Positions 29,101-37,750 of a stretch of DNA of 64,000 nt are shown piece by piece. The DNA lies in NCBI RefSeq assembly GCF_003054045.1, contig NZ_QBKH01000001.1, positions 310,001 to 374,000 on the forward strand, given 5' to 3'. Position 1 is the first letter of the stretch, and each line of letters begins with the position of its first letter. The notes below the pieces were generated by a model. It was given only the letters and a program-made list of their open reading frames with translations. It had not been told where the DNA came from and searched no databases. The position numbers and the translations under genes are program-made. This DNA is from Sphingobacterium faecium (GTDB taxonomy: Bacteria; Bacteroidota; Bacteroidia; Sphingobacteriales; Sphingobacteriaceae).

Positions 29101-30114
29101 ACCGGAATAGGGATCAGCCCAGAAGATCTGCCTTATATCTGCAGCAAATTCTACCGTTCATCTTCCGATGAGGTCAATCGACTTGAAGGAACTGGGGTGG
29201 GCTTGTATTTGGTGAAGAGTTACTGTGATCAACTGGGCTGGGAAATGGATATTGTATCCACTTATCAGTTGGGAACTGCGGTATCGATCAGGATGTTTAT
29301 GGATCGTTGGGAGCTTAGGGAAGATGATGCAGAAAGCATGCCTTCAGATAAACGGAAGCTCCTGGTTGTGGAGGATAATGAAGAATTGTCTTCTTTCTTA
29401 AAAGTAGCCCTCGAGTCCTTGTACATCTGTAAAGTAGCGAAAGATGGCCACGAGGCCATGCAGTTGATCAATGACCATGCTTTTTTGCCCGATATCATCA
29501 TCTCAGATGCGATGATGCCGGTAATGGGGGGACTTGAATTGGCGAAAAAATTACGTCAAAATACGCTCACCTCAACAATACCTATTATTTTATTGACTGC
29601 TAAGAATGATGATCTGATCCAACGAGAATGGGTTGCGGTAGGTATAGATGTGTATATGGCTAAACCTTTCGATCTGGAAGTCCTTAAGATGCAATTGTTA
29701 CATTTATTGGACAAAAAAGATAAACTGGCAACCCAGTTGCGGATCCAGGAGATCGGTCAGCCGAGCGTGAGCAGCGATCAGGTATCTCCAGATGAAAAGT
29801 TACTGAGTAAAGTGACAGCGATCATCGAAAAGAATATCGATGATTCCGACTTTTCGGTACAGCGACTTGCTGAAGAAACGGATACTGGAGCAAAGCAATT
29901 GTACCGTAAGATTAAACAAATGACGGGCTATACTCCGGTCGAATATATTCGTACGATCCGGATCAAAAAGGCAGCTCTTTTATTGCAACAGAAAAAGTTT
30001 ACCGTTGCCGAAGTGATGTATATGGTGGGGTATTCTAATCCTTCTTATTTTTCAAAGTGCTTTCAGGCAGAGTTTGGTGTCACACCGAAAGCTTATATGG
30101 ATCGAAATGCCTAA
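26182..30114 (+). CDS. Hybrid two-component system sensor/regulator (HTCS) of the galactan locus
   Basis: A 1310-aa one-protein signalling system. A signal peptide (about 1-30, ending VFGQ; ATG 26203 or 26206 are alternative starts) leads into a periplasmic sensor with two seven-bladed propellers of Reg_prop repeats (LWLGSNNGLY, NIWVGTDLGISLW, LWIASDGGVNVF) and a Y_Y_Y domain. One TM segment near 770-790 follows, then HisKA with H825 (AISHELKTPLSLI), HATPase (NNLLSNACKYNRQ; GTGVGLYLVK), a receiver with D1109 (ISDAMMPVMGG), and a C-terminal AraC HTH (about 1210-1310). Such proteins sense an oligosaccharide released from their target glycan and activate the adjacent SusCD operon. Confidence 0.96.
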   Translation: MFVNTLFMMRTVYLFLLLFLSLCCSSVFGQSLDFQFFRNIGLGAKASTVHCFAQDSLGILWLGSNNGLYSYDGYSLHAPTEAALHYQTFIYSIAVLDGTHLALGTGKGVFLYNYREDRYEVFPAGGPSDVRSLLLVVDQLWIGSISGLYGYDTKTKKLTNYGKTWYKDLDGQAIYALSTQSDKILVGTYKGLYQLHPARKEVKKLVLPDYKSGSNQFVNSIFSLTSPKITFIGTEYGLYMYDNKTEKLSKAPVLQNHPIKSMATKDSQTLLIGTDDGLFEYQPVLHTLLRTKHDSRNTYSLANNIIWSIYRDRSNNIWVGTDLGISLWSNQQKEKNFPIYQFTNSSDGNRFYKVFKDRAGWYWLGGDNGLIRTRGLGQKDFESYWYRMDAAPYKLPHNRIRDIYQDVAGHLWIASDGGVNVFDAQTKQFRSFDIVDSNGMRNAKWAYNILEDKQGELWIATYMGGIFKVNKNKLLSSSGSFIANKNYTQSDGLLADFANQIVDNGRGKILALFYNLGISSIDPLTGKVEEWKDKEGKSLNQSTFMLKDREGTVWIGQHGELRRVDKNDRNDLLVFDPVVKGEVTAMVEVGDEIWLSTNGGVWSVNKKSLKPELLRYSHDITAMYYDQIQHEVVLGGINELTVLPDKAIHGSKQKTKKIVLTAMYVNNEAYGNYGYGLRYRNEITLDHDQNNLRLEFSDLDYGNHLGHRLAYNFKDKNENWIPLERGDNKVLLSNLRSGDYHLQLTKVDLSGNVVSDIYEYHIVIKPIWYASIWAKIGYVLAGFGLIIWVMNFFRVRNTLKWERRERHKVQELTRMKMDFLTAISHELKTPLSLILAPVSQLMRKTKNSENKKSLEGVHRNALKINNLIQEVMAFDKAENQDLSAPNLLNSQIDLVAYVKQITEEWQNNTAYAHLEFYFSSEIESVFVYTDVSKLGSILNNLLSNACKYNRQEKGSIAVKITKGEETLSLVIVDTGIGISPEDLPYICSKFYRSSSDEVNRLEGTGVGLYLVKSYCDQLGWEMDIVSTYQLGTAVSIRMFMDRWELREDDAESMPSDKRKLLVVEDNEELSSFLKVALESLYICKVAKDGHEAMQLINDHAFLPDIIISDAMMPVMGGLELAKKLRQNTLTSTIPIILLTAKNDDLIQREWVAVGIDVYMAKPFDLEVLKMQLLHLLDKKDKLATQLRIQEIGQPSVSSDQVSPDEKLLSKVTAIIEKNIDDSDFSVQRLAEETDTGAKQLYRKIKQMTGYTPVEYIRTIRIKKAALLLQQKKFTVAEVMYMVGYSNPSYFSKCFQAEFGVTPKAYMDRNA

Positions 30115-30225
30115 CGGGTTGTTATTGAGACTCTTGATTTTGTTGTCCAATGGGTTGATTCCGCAGATGTCCAATTTGTGTTGTTCTTTGTCCGATATGC
30201 GTTCGTAGATATCGTATGCGCTTTA

Positions 30226-30233
30226 TAAGTTTG
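30226..30233 (+). promoter_or_regulatory. Predicted -7 promoter element of the galactan operon
   Basis: TAAGTTTG matches TAnnTTTG and lies 40 bp before the first operon gene. The upstream 100 bp contain two related stretches (TTTGTTGTCCAAT near 30139 and ATGTCCAATTTGTGTTG near 30167) that could be the binding site of the hybrid regulator. Confidence 0.5.
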
Positions 30234-30273
30234 TGTTATCAATTGAAACCAAATTTATAAACTGAATTATTGT

Positions 30274-32850
30274 ATGCGTATAAGTATTATATTTATCGGC
30301 GCTATTTTTGCGTTTTTGACTTCTTTTTCTCAAGAAAATAATCGAGTGCCTACTATTTTTGTAGACAAGCAAGGTGTCATGCGCTGGTCGGATACCCAAA
30401 AAGAGGCGTCTTTCTACGGCACGAATTATACGGTTCCATTTGCCCATGCTTATCGTGCGCTATCTTATAAAGGAGTCAACCATAAAGAAGCGATAGATCG
30501 GGACGTTTACCATCTGGCGCGCTTAGGTTATAATGCTTATCGCATCCATATCTGGGATGTGGAGATCTCAGATGCAAAGGGCAATCTTTTGGAAAATGAA
30601 CATCTGGATTTACTGGATTATCTATTTTTTAAATTACAGGAGAAAGGTATCCGGATTTTAATTACGGGGATGACTAATTTTGGAAACGGATATCCGGAAA
30701 AGAATGAAGATACTGGGGCTTTTACTTACCTTTTTGATAAATGTCAGGTTCATGCTGATCCACGGGCAATAGCGGCACAAAAAGCATATATCACACAGCT
30801 CCTTCGTCACAAAAACCCTTATACAGGTTACACCTATCAAGAAGATCCCTATGTTGTGGGATTTGAAATCAATAATGAACCCTGCCATATGGGATCGGTA
30901 CATACGACAGCAGCTTATATAAAAGAAATGGTAACCGCTATGAAGAAAGCGGGAAATAAAAAACCTATTTTCTATAATGTAAGTCATAATATCGATCATG
31001 TACCAGCTTATTTTAATGCGGATATTCAGGGTACTACTTATCAATGGTATCCCGTTGGTCTGGTTGCTGGAAAACAACGTGAAGGAAATTTCTTACCCTA
31101 CATTGATCAGTATAATATCCCTTTTTCGACCGTTAAGGGGTTTGCAAATAAAGCCAAGGCTATTTATGAATACGATCCGGCCGATAATCTATACGGTTAT
31201 ATGCATCCGGCGATGGTACGTACATTTCGTTCTGCAGGTTTTCAGTGGATTACTCAATTTGCATATGATCCCATCGATATTGCGGCCTATAATACCGAAT
31301 ACCAAACCCATTACCTCAATTTGGCTTATACACCTGCTAAAGCAATCAGCACCTTAATTGCAGCACAAATTGCCTATACGATTCCAAGAAATCAACAATT
31401 TCCAGCTTATCCTCAGGATACACTCTTTGGCGATTTTATGGTCAGTTATAAGCAAGATCTGTCTGTGATGAATACGCCAGAAAAATTTTACTACAGTAAT
31501 GAGACTTCATATTTGCCGAAACAAATTGATAGACTACAGCATATTGCGGGCTATCGATCTTCGCCTGTCGTTGGATATACGGGTTCTGGTGCCTATTTTT
31601 TAGACCAATTGGAAGATGGGCTTTGGAGATTGGAACTCATGCCCGATGCGGAGCAGGTGGCGGATCCATTTGGCAAACCATCTCTTTCCCGTGAGGTGAC
31701 GCAAATTTTGCACACCGCACATGTTATGGATATCAAATTGCCCAATCTCGGTACAGCATATACGGTTCAACATATAACAAATAATACCGATGACAATAAT
31801 CTTCAACAAGTGCAACATACGAGTTTTGTCGCAACTCCAGGCGTGTATCTACTAAAGCGTAAAGCCTGGAGCAGTAAAAATAGCTGGACAGCAGATAGCA
31901 AATGGGAACTTGGAAAGATAGGTGATTTTTATGCTCCTGTAGCAACTGTAAACAGTAAACCGGTGATGCAGCATCAACCTGCTAAAACGATAGAGAAAGG
32001 TAAAGCAGTCAGGTTAGATTTTCGCTTGATCACGGCACAGCAACCCGATTCGATCATTTTGCAGACGGATCAGGTTTCTTTCTGGAAAGCGCATAATCCT
32101 TATATTAAACTGTTGCCGAAGGATCATTATACTTACGAAGCTCAGCTACCCGAATCGATGTTGCAGGGAGACTTGCTCCGCTATACCGTTACCGTATTTA
32201 TGAATGGAAAACAGTTCACCTATCCTGATGATAAAAATGGGGCACCGCTAGATTGGGATTATCAGGTCGGTCAGTATTGGACATCTGATCTGGTTGAATC
32301 GAGCAGTCCCATACTCTTGACCCAAGCCGAAGGACCGGACTGTCCATTTGAACGCTATGCGATTCCGGAGAAAGCTTATGTAACATCTAAAATAGTACAA
32401 AACAACTTGACCGAAGTCGCGCAATGGCAGTATACTTTCGAAGGTAAAGATGCTGGTTCCCGTTATTTCTGGGTGAAGGATGTGAAAGATATTATTGCTG
32501 CACGACCTAAAGGAATAGCGCAGGCAACAACAGTCTGTATACAGCTGCAATGGAAAGATCATACAGGTTCATTGGATATCGGCTTTGTGGATGATCAGGG
32601 ATATACTTATGCAAAACAAGTGTTTGTGGAAAATAAGGAAAAGAAGGTGTTGCGCATTCCTCTGGCTGATCTGCAGATGATACCGACTGCTTTATTACCA
32701 GCTCCTTATCCCGATTTTTTAAACCGTTATTTCCATCCGGAGATTCCTCTTCCTTTTGTAAAGGATAAAATCGAGAAATTGGTTATAGCGACAAATGGGG
32801 AAGTGCAACAGGGGGCTTCGGTTTCAATTGGAGCGCTTTGGTTAGAGTAG
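30274..32850 (+). CDS. Large secreted GH-A-clan glycoside hydrolase, candidate exo-beta-galactosidase (GH147-like?)
   Basis: 858 aa with a Sec signal (about 1-19, TSFSQ). Residues about 45-370 look like a (beta/alpha)8 barrel of clan GH-A: NAYRIHIWDVEISD on one strand, the acid/base motif FEINNEPCH (E202), and a second acidic strand AIYEYDPAD (E299) at the place of the nucleophile. The C-terminal 480 residues look like beta-sandwich accessory domains. No residue run identifies the CAZy family with certainty. As first gene of an operon with SusCD, a SusE-like protein and GH53, and with no other galactosidase present, it most likely trims beta-1,4-galactan or galacto-oligosaccharides; GH147 enzymes of Bacteroides galactan loci are the closest idea. 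Confidence 0.65.
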   Translation: MRISIIFIGAIFAFLTSFSQENNRVPTIFVDKQGVMRWSDTQKEASFYGTNYTVPFAHAYRALSYKGVNHKEAIDRDVYHLARLGYNAYRIHIWDVEISDAKGNLLENEHLDLLDYLFFKLQEKGIRILITGMTNFGNGYPEKNEDTGAFTYLFDKCQVHADPRAIAAQKAYITQLLRHKNPYTGYTYQEDPYVVGFEINNEPCHMGSVHTTAAYIKEMVTAMKKAGNKKPIFYNVSHNIDHVPAYFNADIQGTTYQWYPVGLVAGKQREGNFLPYIDQYNIPFSTVKGFANKAKAIYEYDPADNLYGYMHPAMVRTFRSAGFQWITQFAYDPIDIAAYNTEYQTHYLNLAYTPAKAISTLIAAQIAYTIPRNQQFPAYPQDTLFGDFMVSYKQDLSVMNTPEKFYYSNETSYLPKQIDRLQHIAGYRSSPVVGYTGSGAYFLDQLEDGLWRLELMPDAEQVADPFGKPSLSREVTQILHTAHVMDIKLPNLGTAYTVQHITNNTDDNNLQQVQHTSFVATPGVYLLKRKAWSSKNSWTADSKWELGKIGDFYAPVATVNSKPVMQHQPAKTIEKGKAVRLDFRLITAQQPDSIILQTDQVSFWKAHNPYIKLLPKDHYTYEAQLPESMLQGDLLRYTVTVFMNGKQFTYPDDKNGAPLDWDYQVGQYWTSDLVESSSPILLTQAEGPDCPFERYAIPEKAYVTSKIVQNNLTEVAQWQYTFEGKDAGSRYFWVKDVKDIIAARPKGIAQATTVCIQLQWKDHTGSLDIGFVDDQGYTYAKQVFVENKEKKVLRIPLADLQMIPTALLPAPYPDFLNRYFHPEIPLPFVKDKIEKLVIATNGEVQQGASVSIGALWLE

Positions 32851-32987
32851 GGTTTGTTGTGACAAAAATTGTAAGGGAGTAAACTTTTGTCGTCGTGATC
32901 TGGTAAAGGGTATAGACCCTCTTGATCTGTGCAGGCGTCAAAAGAGAGAGATAGCATTAAATTATATACGATTATAAATCTAAAAAA

Positions 32988-35969
32988 ATGAAGGGTTTTA
33001 CATTTAAAACAAGTGTATTGGGTTTGTCTTTGCTTTCTTGTTTAAGCGGGATGACCGATCTGCATGCGAGTATGATACCGCATAGCAGATGGACAAAACC
33101 CCTGCAACAAGAAATACGGGGTATTGTGCGCAATGAAAATGGGGAGGCTTTGGTTGGTGTGACAGTTATGATAGCGGGTACAACGGTAGGTACCTCGACA
33201 TCAGATGATGGGTCTTATCGTATCCTGTTACCTAATGGGAAGTCGCAACTTGTATTTTCCATAGTAGGTTATAGCAGTCAAACGTTGACTGTGACTGGCC
33301 AAAAGCTGGATGTGCAGATGAAGGCTAGTGGTACAGTATTGGAAGAATTGGTCGTGATTGGCTACGGTAGTTCAAATAAAAAAGATCTGACTGGAGCGGT
33401 GACAACGGTAAGCAGTAAGGATTTTAATGCAGGATTGGTCGGTTCTCCAGAACAATTGATCAATGGTAAGACTGCTGGGGTGCAAGTGATGTCCAATAGC
33501 GGTTCGCCCTCTGCGGGAAGTACGATCCGTATCCGTGGCGGAGCATCGCTAAGTGCGAGCAACGATCCTTTGATTGTACTGGATGGTGTGCCTTTGGAAA
33601 CGGGGGGTATCAGTGGTAATAGTGGCAATTTTTTAAGCTTGATCAATCCCAATGATATCGAGAGCATGACGGTATTGAAAGATGCCTCTGCAACGGCTAT
33701 TTATGGTTCTCGGGCATCCAATGGGGTTTTGTTGATCACCACAAAAAAAGGAAAAGGGGATACCTTACGACTTTCATTTTCGTCGATCGTATCGATGCAG
33801 CAGGCTTTGGGGGTTGCGGACATGATGTCACGTGAAGAATTTGCAGATCTGATCAATACCAAAGGTACTGCAGCACAGAAAAATTTATTGGGCAATGCTT
33901 CTACGGACTGGTTGGAAGAAGTTTTCCAACAGGCGATGGGTACTGATAATAATGTGAGCTTGCAGGGTAAAATAGCCAAGACATTACCGTTTCGTGCTTC
34001 CGTTGGTTATTATGATCAACAGGGGACCTTGCGAACGGATAGGAGCGAACGCATCACAGGTGGAGTGGTGCTGACGCCAACTTTTTTTGATCAGCACTTA
34101 TCTGTAAATCTGAATTTAAAAGGTGCCAGAAACAACAATCGTTTTGCGAACACGGATGCCATATGGTCTGCCATAGCATTTAATCCGACACAACCGATCT
34201 ATTCGGGAGTGGACGCCTATGGTGGTTATTACGAAAGTTTGGACAATGCGGGGCTCCCAGCTACTGGAGCTAATCTAAATCCGCTGGGTCTGATCAAACA
34301 AGAGAAACATCGTAGTACTGTCAATCGAGGTATCGGAAATCTGGATATGGATTATAAGTTTCATTTTTTACCAGCTTTAAAGGCACATGTGACCATCGGG
34401 TATGACTACGCTAAGGGTAGTGGTTCTAATCATATTCCAGCAAGTGCGGCAAATAATTTTTTGATTGGTGGTGCATATGATGCGTATGAGCAGACCCTTA
34501 AAAATAAATTATTTACAGGTTATTTGACATATAATAAAACTTTCCCCAATATCAAAAGTACCGTAGAGTTTACGGCAGGACACGACTATCAGCATTGGAG
34601 CTCAACAAGACCTGCCATTAGTTATTTTAATGAAGCCGGAGATTTGCGTTCTACAGGGATCGCTTCGGACGAAAGACACACCTTGATTTCTTGGTATGGC
34701 CGACTTAATTATAATTACGATAGCCGCTATCTGTTGACTGCCACGATCAGAAAGGACGGTACTTCCAGATTTAGTCCAGAAAATCGTTGGGGAACATTTC
34801 CATCGCTTGCACTGGCTTGGAGACTTTCGGAAGAATCTTTTTTAAAAGATGTATCTTTTTTGGATGATCTAAAACTTCGTGGTAGTTATGGGATCACAGG
34901 GCAGCAAGAAGGGATCGGTAATTACGAATATCTGCCTGTGTATACCCAAGGTACTACCTATGCGCAATATCGTTTTGGCGATCAATACCATCTCGTTTAC
35001 CGTCCATCGGTCTACAACAGAGATCTAAGATGGGAAACAACAAAAGCCTTTAACTATGGCTTGGATTTTTCATTATGGAAAGCACGAGTTTCTGGTTCTG
35101 TCGAATATTATACCCGTAAAACACATGATCTACTAGCCAATGTACCTGTTGCTGCAGGGACAAATTTTGATCAAAATGCGACCATCAATGTGGGTAATGT
35201 GGAAAGCAGAGGTTGGGAGTTTCAGTTAAATACGGTGCCTATTCAGACCGATAATCTACGATGGGAAGTAAATATCAATGCCACCAATCAACATACTCAG
35301 GTGACCAATATTGCTCTGGTACAGGACGCTTCATCCGTAGGAACTTATGTAGGACCGGTAGTCAGTGGACGGGGTATACAGATATTGACCACAGGATACC
35401 AACCGTATATGTTTTATGTCTATAAGCAGTTATATGATGATGCTGGAAAACCATTAGAAGGTATCTATGCTGACCTAAATGGCGATGGAGCTATAGATGA
35501 AAAGGATCTATACCGGTATGAATCACCTGCTGCGAAGTGGTTATTTGGTTTCAATACGCAATTGTCTTACAAGAAATGGACAGCGTCTACGACTTTGAGA
35601 GCTAATCTAGGTAATTATGTGTTCAACAATACGAAAATGAATCTCAGCGCTTGGGAGACTGTACAGTACGTAGACCCAGCACTTAATAATCTGCATCGCG
35701 ATTATTTCAATACGGGATTTCAAAGCAGACAATATTATTCAGATTATTATGTTGAAAATGCTTCGTTCTTACGGATGGAAAACTTTTCGCTAGGCTATAA
35801 TTTTGGGAAGATCGGAAAGGTGTCCAATCTACGAGTGGGTGCTATCGTGCAAAATGTATTTGTGATCAGTAACTACAGCGGTAATGATCCGGAGGTCCCT
35901 AGTGGCTTTGATAGTTCCTTCTATCCGCGTTCCCGCACGTATTCTTTAAGCTTAAATTTAGATTTTTAA
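32988..35969 (+). CDS. SusC-like TonB-dependent transporter (galactan locus)
   Basis: 993 aa. A signal peptide (about 1-28, ending LHAS) is followed by a CarboxypepD_reg domain (GIVRNENGEALVGVTVMIAG), the TonB-box region EELVVIGYGSS, and a plug with IRGGASLSASNDPLIVLDGVP and DASATAIYGSRASNGVLLITTKKG. The barrel ends YPRSRTYSLSLNLDF. There is no STN domain, in line with control by the HTCS. It should import galacto-oligosaccharides. Confidence 0.96.
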   Translation: MKGFTFKTSVLGLSLLSCLSGMTDLHASMIPHSRWTKPLQQEIRGIVRNENGEALVGVTVMIAGTTVGTSTSDDGSYRILLPNGKSQLVFSIVGYSSQTLTVTGQKLDVQMKASGTVLEELVVIGYGSSNKKDLTGAVTTVSSKDFNAGLVGSPEQLINGKTAGVQVMSNSGSPSAGSTIRIRGGASLSASNDPLIVLDGVPLETGGISGNSGNFLSLINPNDIESMTVLKDASATAIYGSRASNGVLLITTKKGKGDTLRLSFSSIVSMQQALGVADMMSREEFADLINTKGTAAQKNLLGNASTDWLEEVFQQAMGTDNNVSLQGKIAKTLPFRASVGYYDQQGTLRTDRSERITGGVVLTPTFFDQHLSVNLNLKGARNNNRFANTDAIWSAIAFNPTQPIYSGVDAYGGYYESLDNAGLPATGANLNPLGLIKQEKHRSTVNRGIGNLDMDYKFHFLPALKAHVTIGYDYAKGSGSNHIPASAANNFLIGGAYDAYEQTLKNKLFTGYLTYNKTFPNIKSTVEFTAGHDYQHWSSTRPAISYFNEAGDLRSTGIASDERHTLISWYGRLNYNYDSRYLLTATIRKDGTSRFSPENRWGTFPSLALAWRLSEESFLKDVSFLDDLKLRGSYGITGQQEGIGNYEYLPVYTQGTTYAQYRFGDQYHLVYRPSVYNRDLRWETTKAFNYGLDFSLWKARVSGSVEYYTRKTHDLLANVPVAAGTNFDQNATINVGNVESRGWEFQLNTVPIQTDNLRWEVNINATNQHTQVTNIALVQDASSVGTYVGPVVSGRGIQILTTGYQPYMFYVYKQLYDDAGKPLEGIYADLNGDGAIDEKDLYRYESPAAKWLFGFNTQLSYKKWTASTTLRANLGNYVFNNTKMNLSAWETVQYVDPALNNLHRDYFNTGFQSRQYYSDYYVENASFLRMENFSLGYNFGKIGKVSNLRVGAIVQNVFVISNYSGNDPEVPSGFDSSFYPRSRTYSLSLNLDF

Positions 35970-35989
35970 CCCTTTTAAAAACCAAGTTC

Positions 35990-36109
35990 ATGTCCGATGA
36001 AATCCTCATGAATACCTGTTTACATACAGCGATGAATAGGGCTCATGATCGCTTCATAAACGATAAAAACACTGCGGGCAGCATGCCTAAAGAAACAATC
36101 AACTTGTGA
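35990..36109 (+). CDS. Possible small ORF in the SusC-SusD gap, 39 aa
   Basis: ATG 35990 to TGA 36109, in a 184-bp gap unusually long for a SusC/SusD pair (11-12 bp in the two other pairs here). The product is hydrophilic and of no recognised family. Its stop sits exactly at the left edge of the hairpin leader repeat, suggesting possible translational coupling with susD. It may be chance. Confidence 0.2.
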   Translation: MSDEILMNTCLHTAMNRAHDRFINDKNTAGSMPKETINL

Positions 36110-36162
36110 ATATATAAATCGAGCTTACGAGCTCACAACGTAATGATATACTGATGAAAAAC
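36107..36162 (+). promoter_or_regulatory. Hairpin leader repeat, copy 1 (before galactan susD)
   Basis: 56 bp that match 49912-49967 at 47 positions, in both cases running into the start codon of the next gene (ATG 36154 here). It contains the hairpin GAGCT-tacg-AGCTC (36121-36134). The stem is the same in both copies while the loop differs. Likely a cis-acting RNA element at the translation start. Confidence 0.6.
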
Positions 36163-37719
36163 TTGAAAATATATAGCTGTAGCATACTATCGATCTTTCT
36201 AATGCTGTTTTCATGCACCAAGGATCTCGATCAATATCCTACAGTACAGACCACATCTGAAGCCGTATATACTTCAGTAGCTGGTTATCGTTCGGTACTG
36301 GCAAAATTATATGCTTCTTTTGCTGTCGCCGGAAATGGTCGTGGAGATGCCGATCCAGATATGGCAGGAGCAACAGCTTCATGGGGTTACCTGCGCGTTT
36401 TCTTTAATTTGCAAGAGGTGCCCACAGATGAGGTTATTTATACTTGGGCCGGTGGTGATAACATGGAGGATATACAGTACGTAAAATGGGGCGCATCCGA
36501 CACTTGGGTGAATGCCATGTACTACCGTATCTACTATTCAATTGCATTATGCAATGAGTTTTTAAGGAATGTGACGACAGAAAAATTAGCCGCTTTTGAT
36601 CCTGCAGAACGTGCCGAGATTGAGCGGTTTGCTGCCGAGGCTCGTTTTCTACGCGCTTTAACGTATAGCCATGCCATGGATCTGTACGGCCATGTTCCTT
36701 TTGTAACAGAGAAAGATCCTGTTGCTGCATTTTTTCCTCCTCGTATAGCAAGAGCTGATCTTTTTAACTATATCGAACAAGAGCTAATCGCTGTTGCAGA
36801 CCTGTTGCCCGAGGCACGTCAAAATCAGTATGGTCATGTCAGTCGAGCTGCCGCTTGGGCTTTGCTTGCTAAAAACTATTTGAATGCGCAGATCTATACC
36901 GGCACAGCACGCTACGCCGACTGTCTGCTATATAGTAAAAAGGTGATCGATAGTGGACATACGCTGCATAATGACTATAAACAGCTGTTTAATGCTGATA
37001 ATGATAAACGGTTGAATGAAATTATTTTTCAAATTCAAGCTGATGTAGCCCATACGACAAGCTGGGGGGCAACAACTTATTTGGTCAATGGTCCTATCGT
37101 GGGAAGCATGCAGGCTGCAGATTACGGCGTGATCTCTGGATGGAACAGTTTCCGTACCCTGCGTGAATTTGTTTCTATATTTAATGCTAACGATAAGCGA
37201 GGCGATTTTTGGACTAAAGGGCAATCTTTGGATGTCGATGATCCGGCTTCTTCTAGTCAGGGATATGGTGTGGTAAAATTTACCAATTTAAATGATGACG
37301 GCACTTACAAAACAGATGAAGGTCTAGTGAGTACCGATTTTCCAATGATTCGTTTGGCTGATAGTTATTTGATGTATGCCGAGTCCGTTCTACGTGGTGG
37401 TGGCGGTAATATTCAAGAGGCGCTCAATCTGGTGAATCAGATTCGTCAACGCGCTTATAAAGGTTCCGCTGGCGCTATTACACAGGCACAGCTTACGTTA
37501 GATTTTATCCTTGACGAACGTGGAAGAGAGCTTTTTTGGGAATGTACAAGACGGACCGATCTGATCCGCTTTGGACGCTTTACAGGTAATACGTATTTGT
37601 GGCAATGGAAAGGTGGGACTGTCAATGGAAGTAGTGTAGATGCAAAGTTCAATCTGTATCCGATACCGACTACTGATATGACTGCCAATCCAAATTTAGT
37701 ACAAAATACAGGTTACTAA
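36154..37719 (+). CDS. SusD-like outer-membrane lipoprotein (galactan locus)
   Basis: 521 aa with lipobox LFSC (Cys21) then TKDLDQYPT. RagB/SusD features: TPR-like N half (EARFLRALTYSHAMDLYGHVPF), a SusD-like insert, and the C-terminal signature FPMIRLADSYLMYAESVLRGG and LDERGRELFWECTRRTDLIRFGRF. It captures galactan at the surface for the SusC barrel. The start codon lies inside the hairpin leader repeat. Confidence 0.95.
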   Translation: MKNLKIYSCSILSIFLMLFSCTKDLDQYPTVQTTSEAVYTSVAGYRSVLAKLYASFAVAGNGRGDADPDMAGATASWGYLRVFFNLQEVPTDEVIYTWAGGDNMEDIQYVKWGASDTWVNAMYYRIYYSIALCNEFLRNVTTEKLAAFDPAERAEIERFAAEARFLRALTYSHAMDLYGHVPFVTEKDPVAAFFPPRIARADLFNYIEQELIAVADLLPEARQNQYGHVSRAAAWALLAKNYLNAQIYTGTARYADCLLYSKKVIDSGHTLHNDYKQLFNADNDKRLNEIIFQIQADVAHTTSWGATTYLVNGPIVGSMQAADYGVISGWNSFRTLREFVSIFNANDKRGDFWTKGQSLDVDDPASSSQGYGVVKFTNLNDDGTYKTDEGLVSTDFPMIRLADSYLMYAESVLRGGGGNIQEALNLVNQIRQRAYKGSAGAITQAQLTLDFILDERGRELFWECTRRTDLIRFGRFTGNTYLWQWKGGTVNGSSVDAKFNLYPIPTTDMTANPNLVQNTGY

Positions 37720-37750
37720 ATAAGCTATTTATTATCCAATTACACCGATT

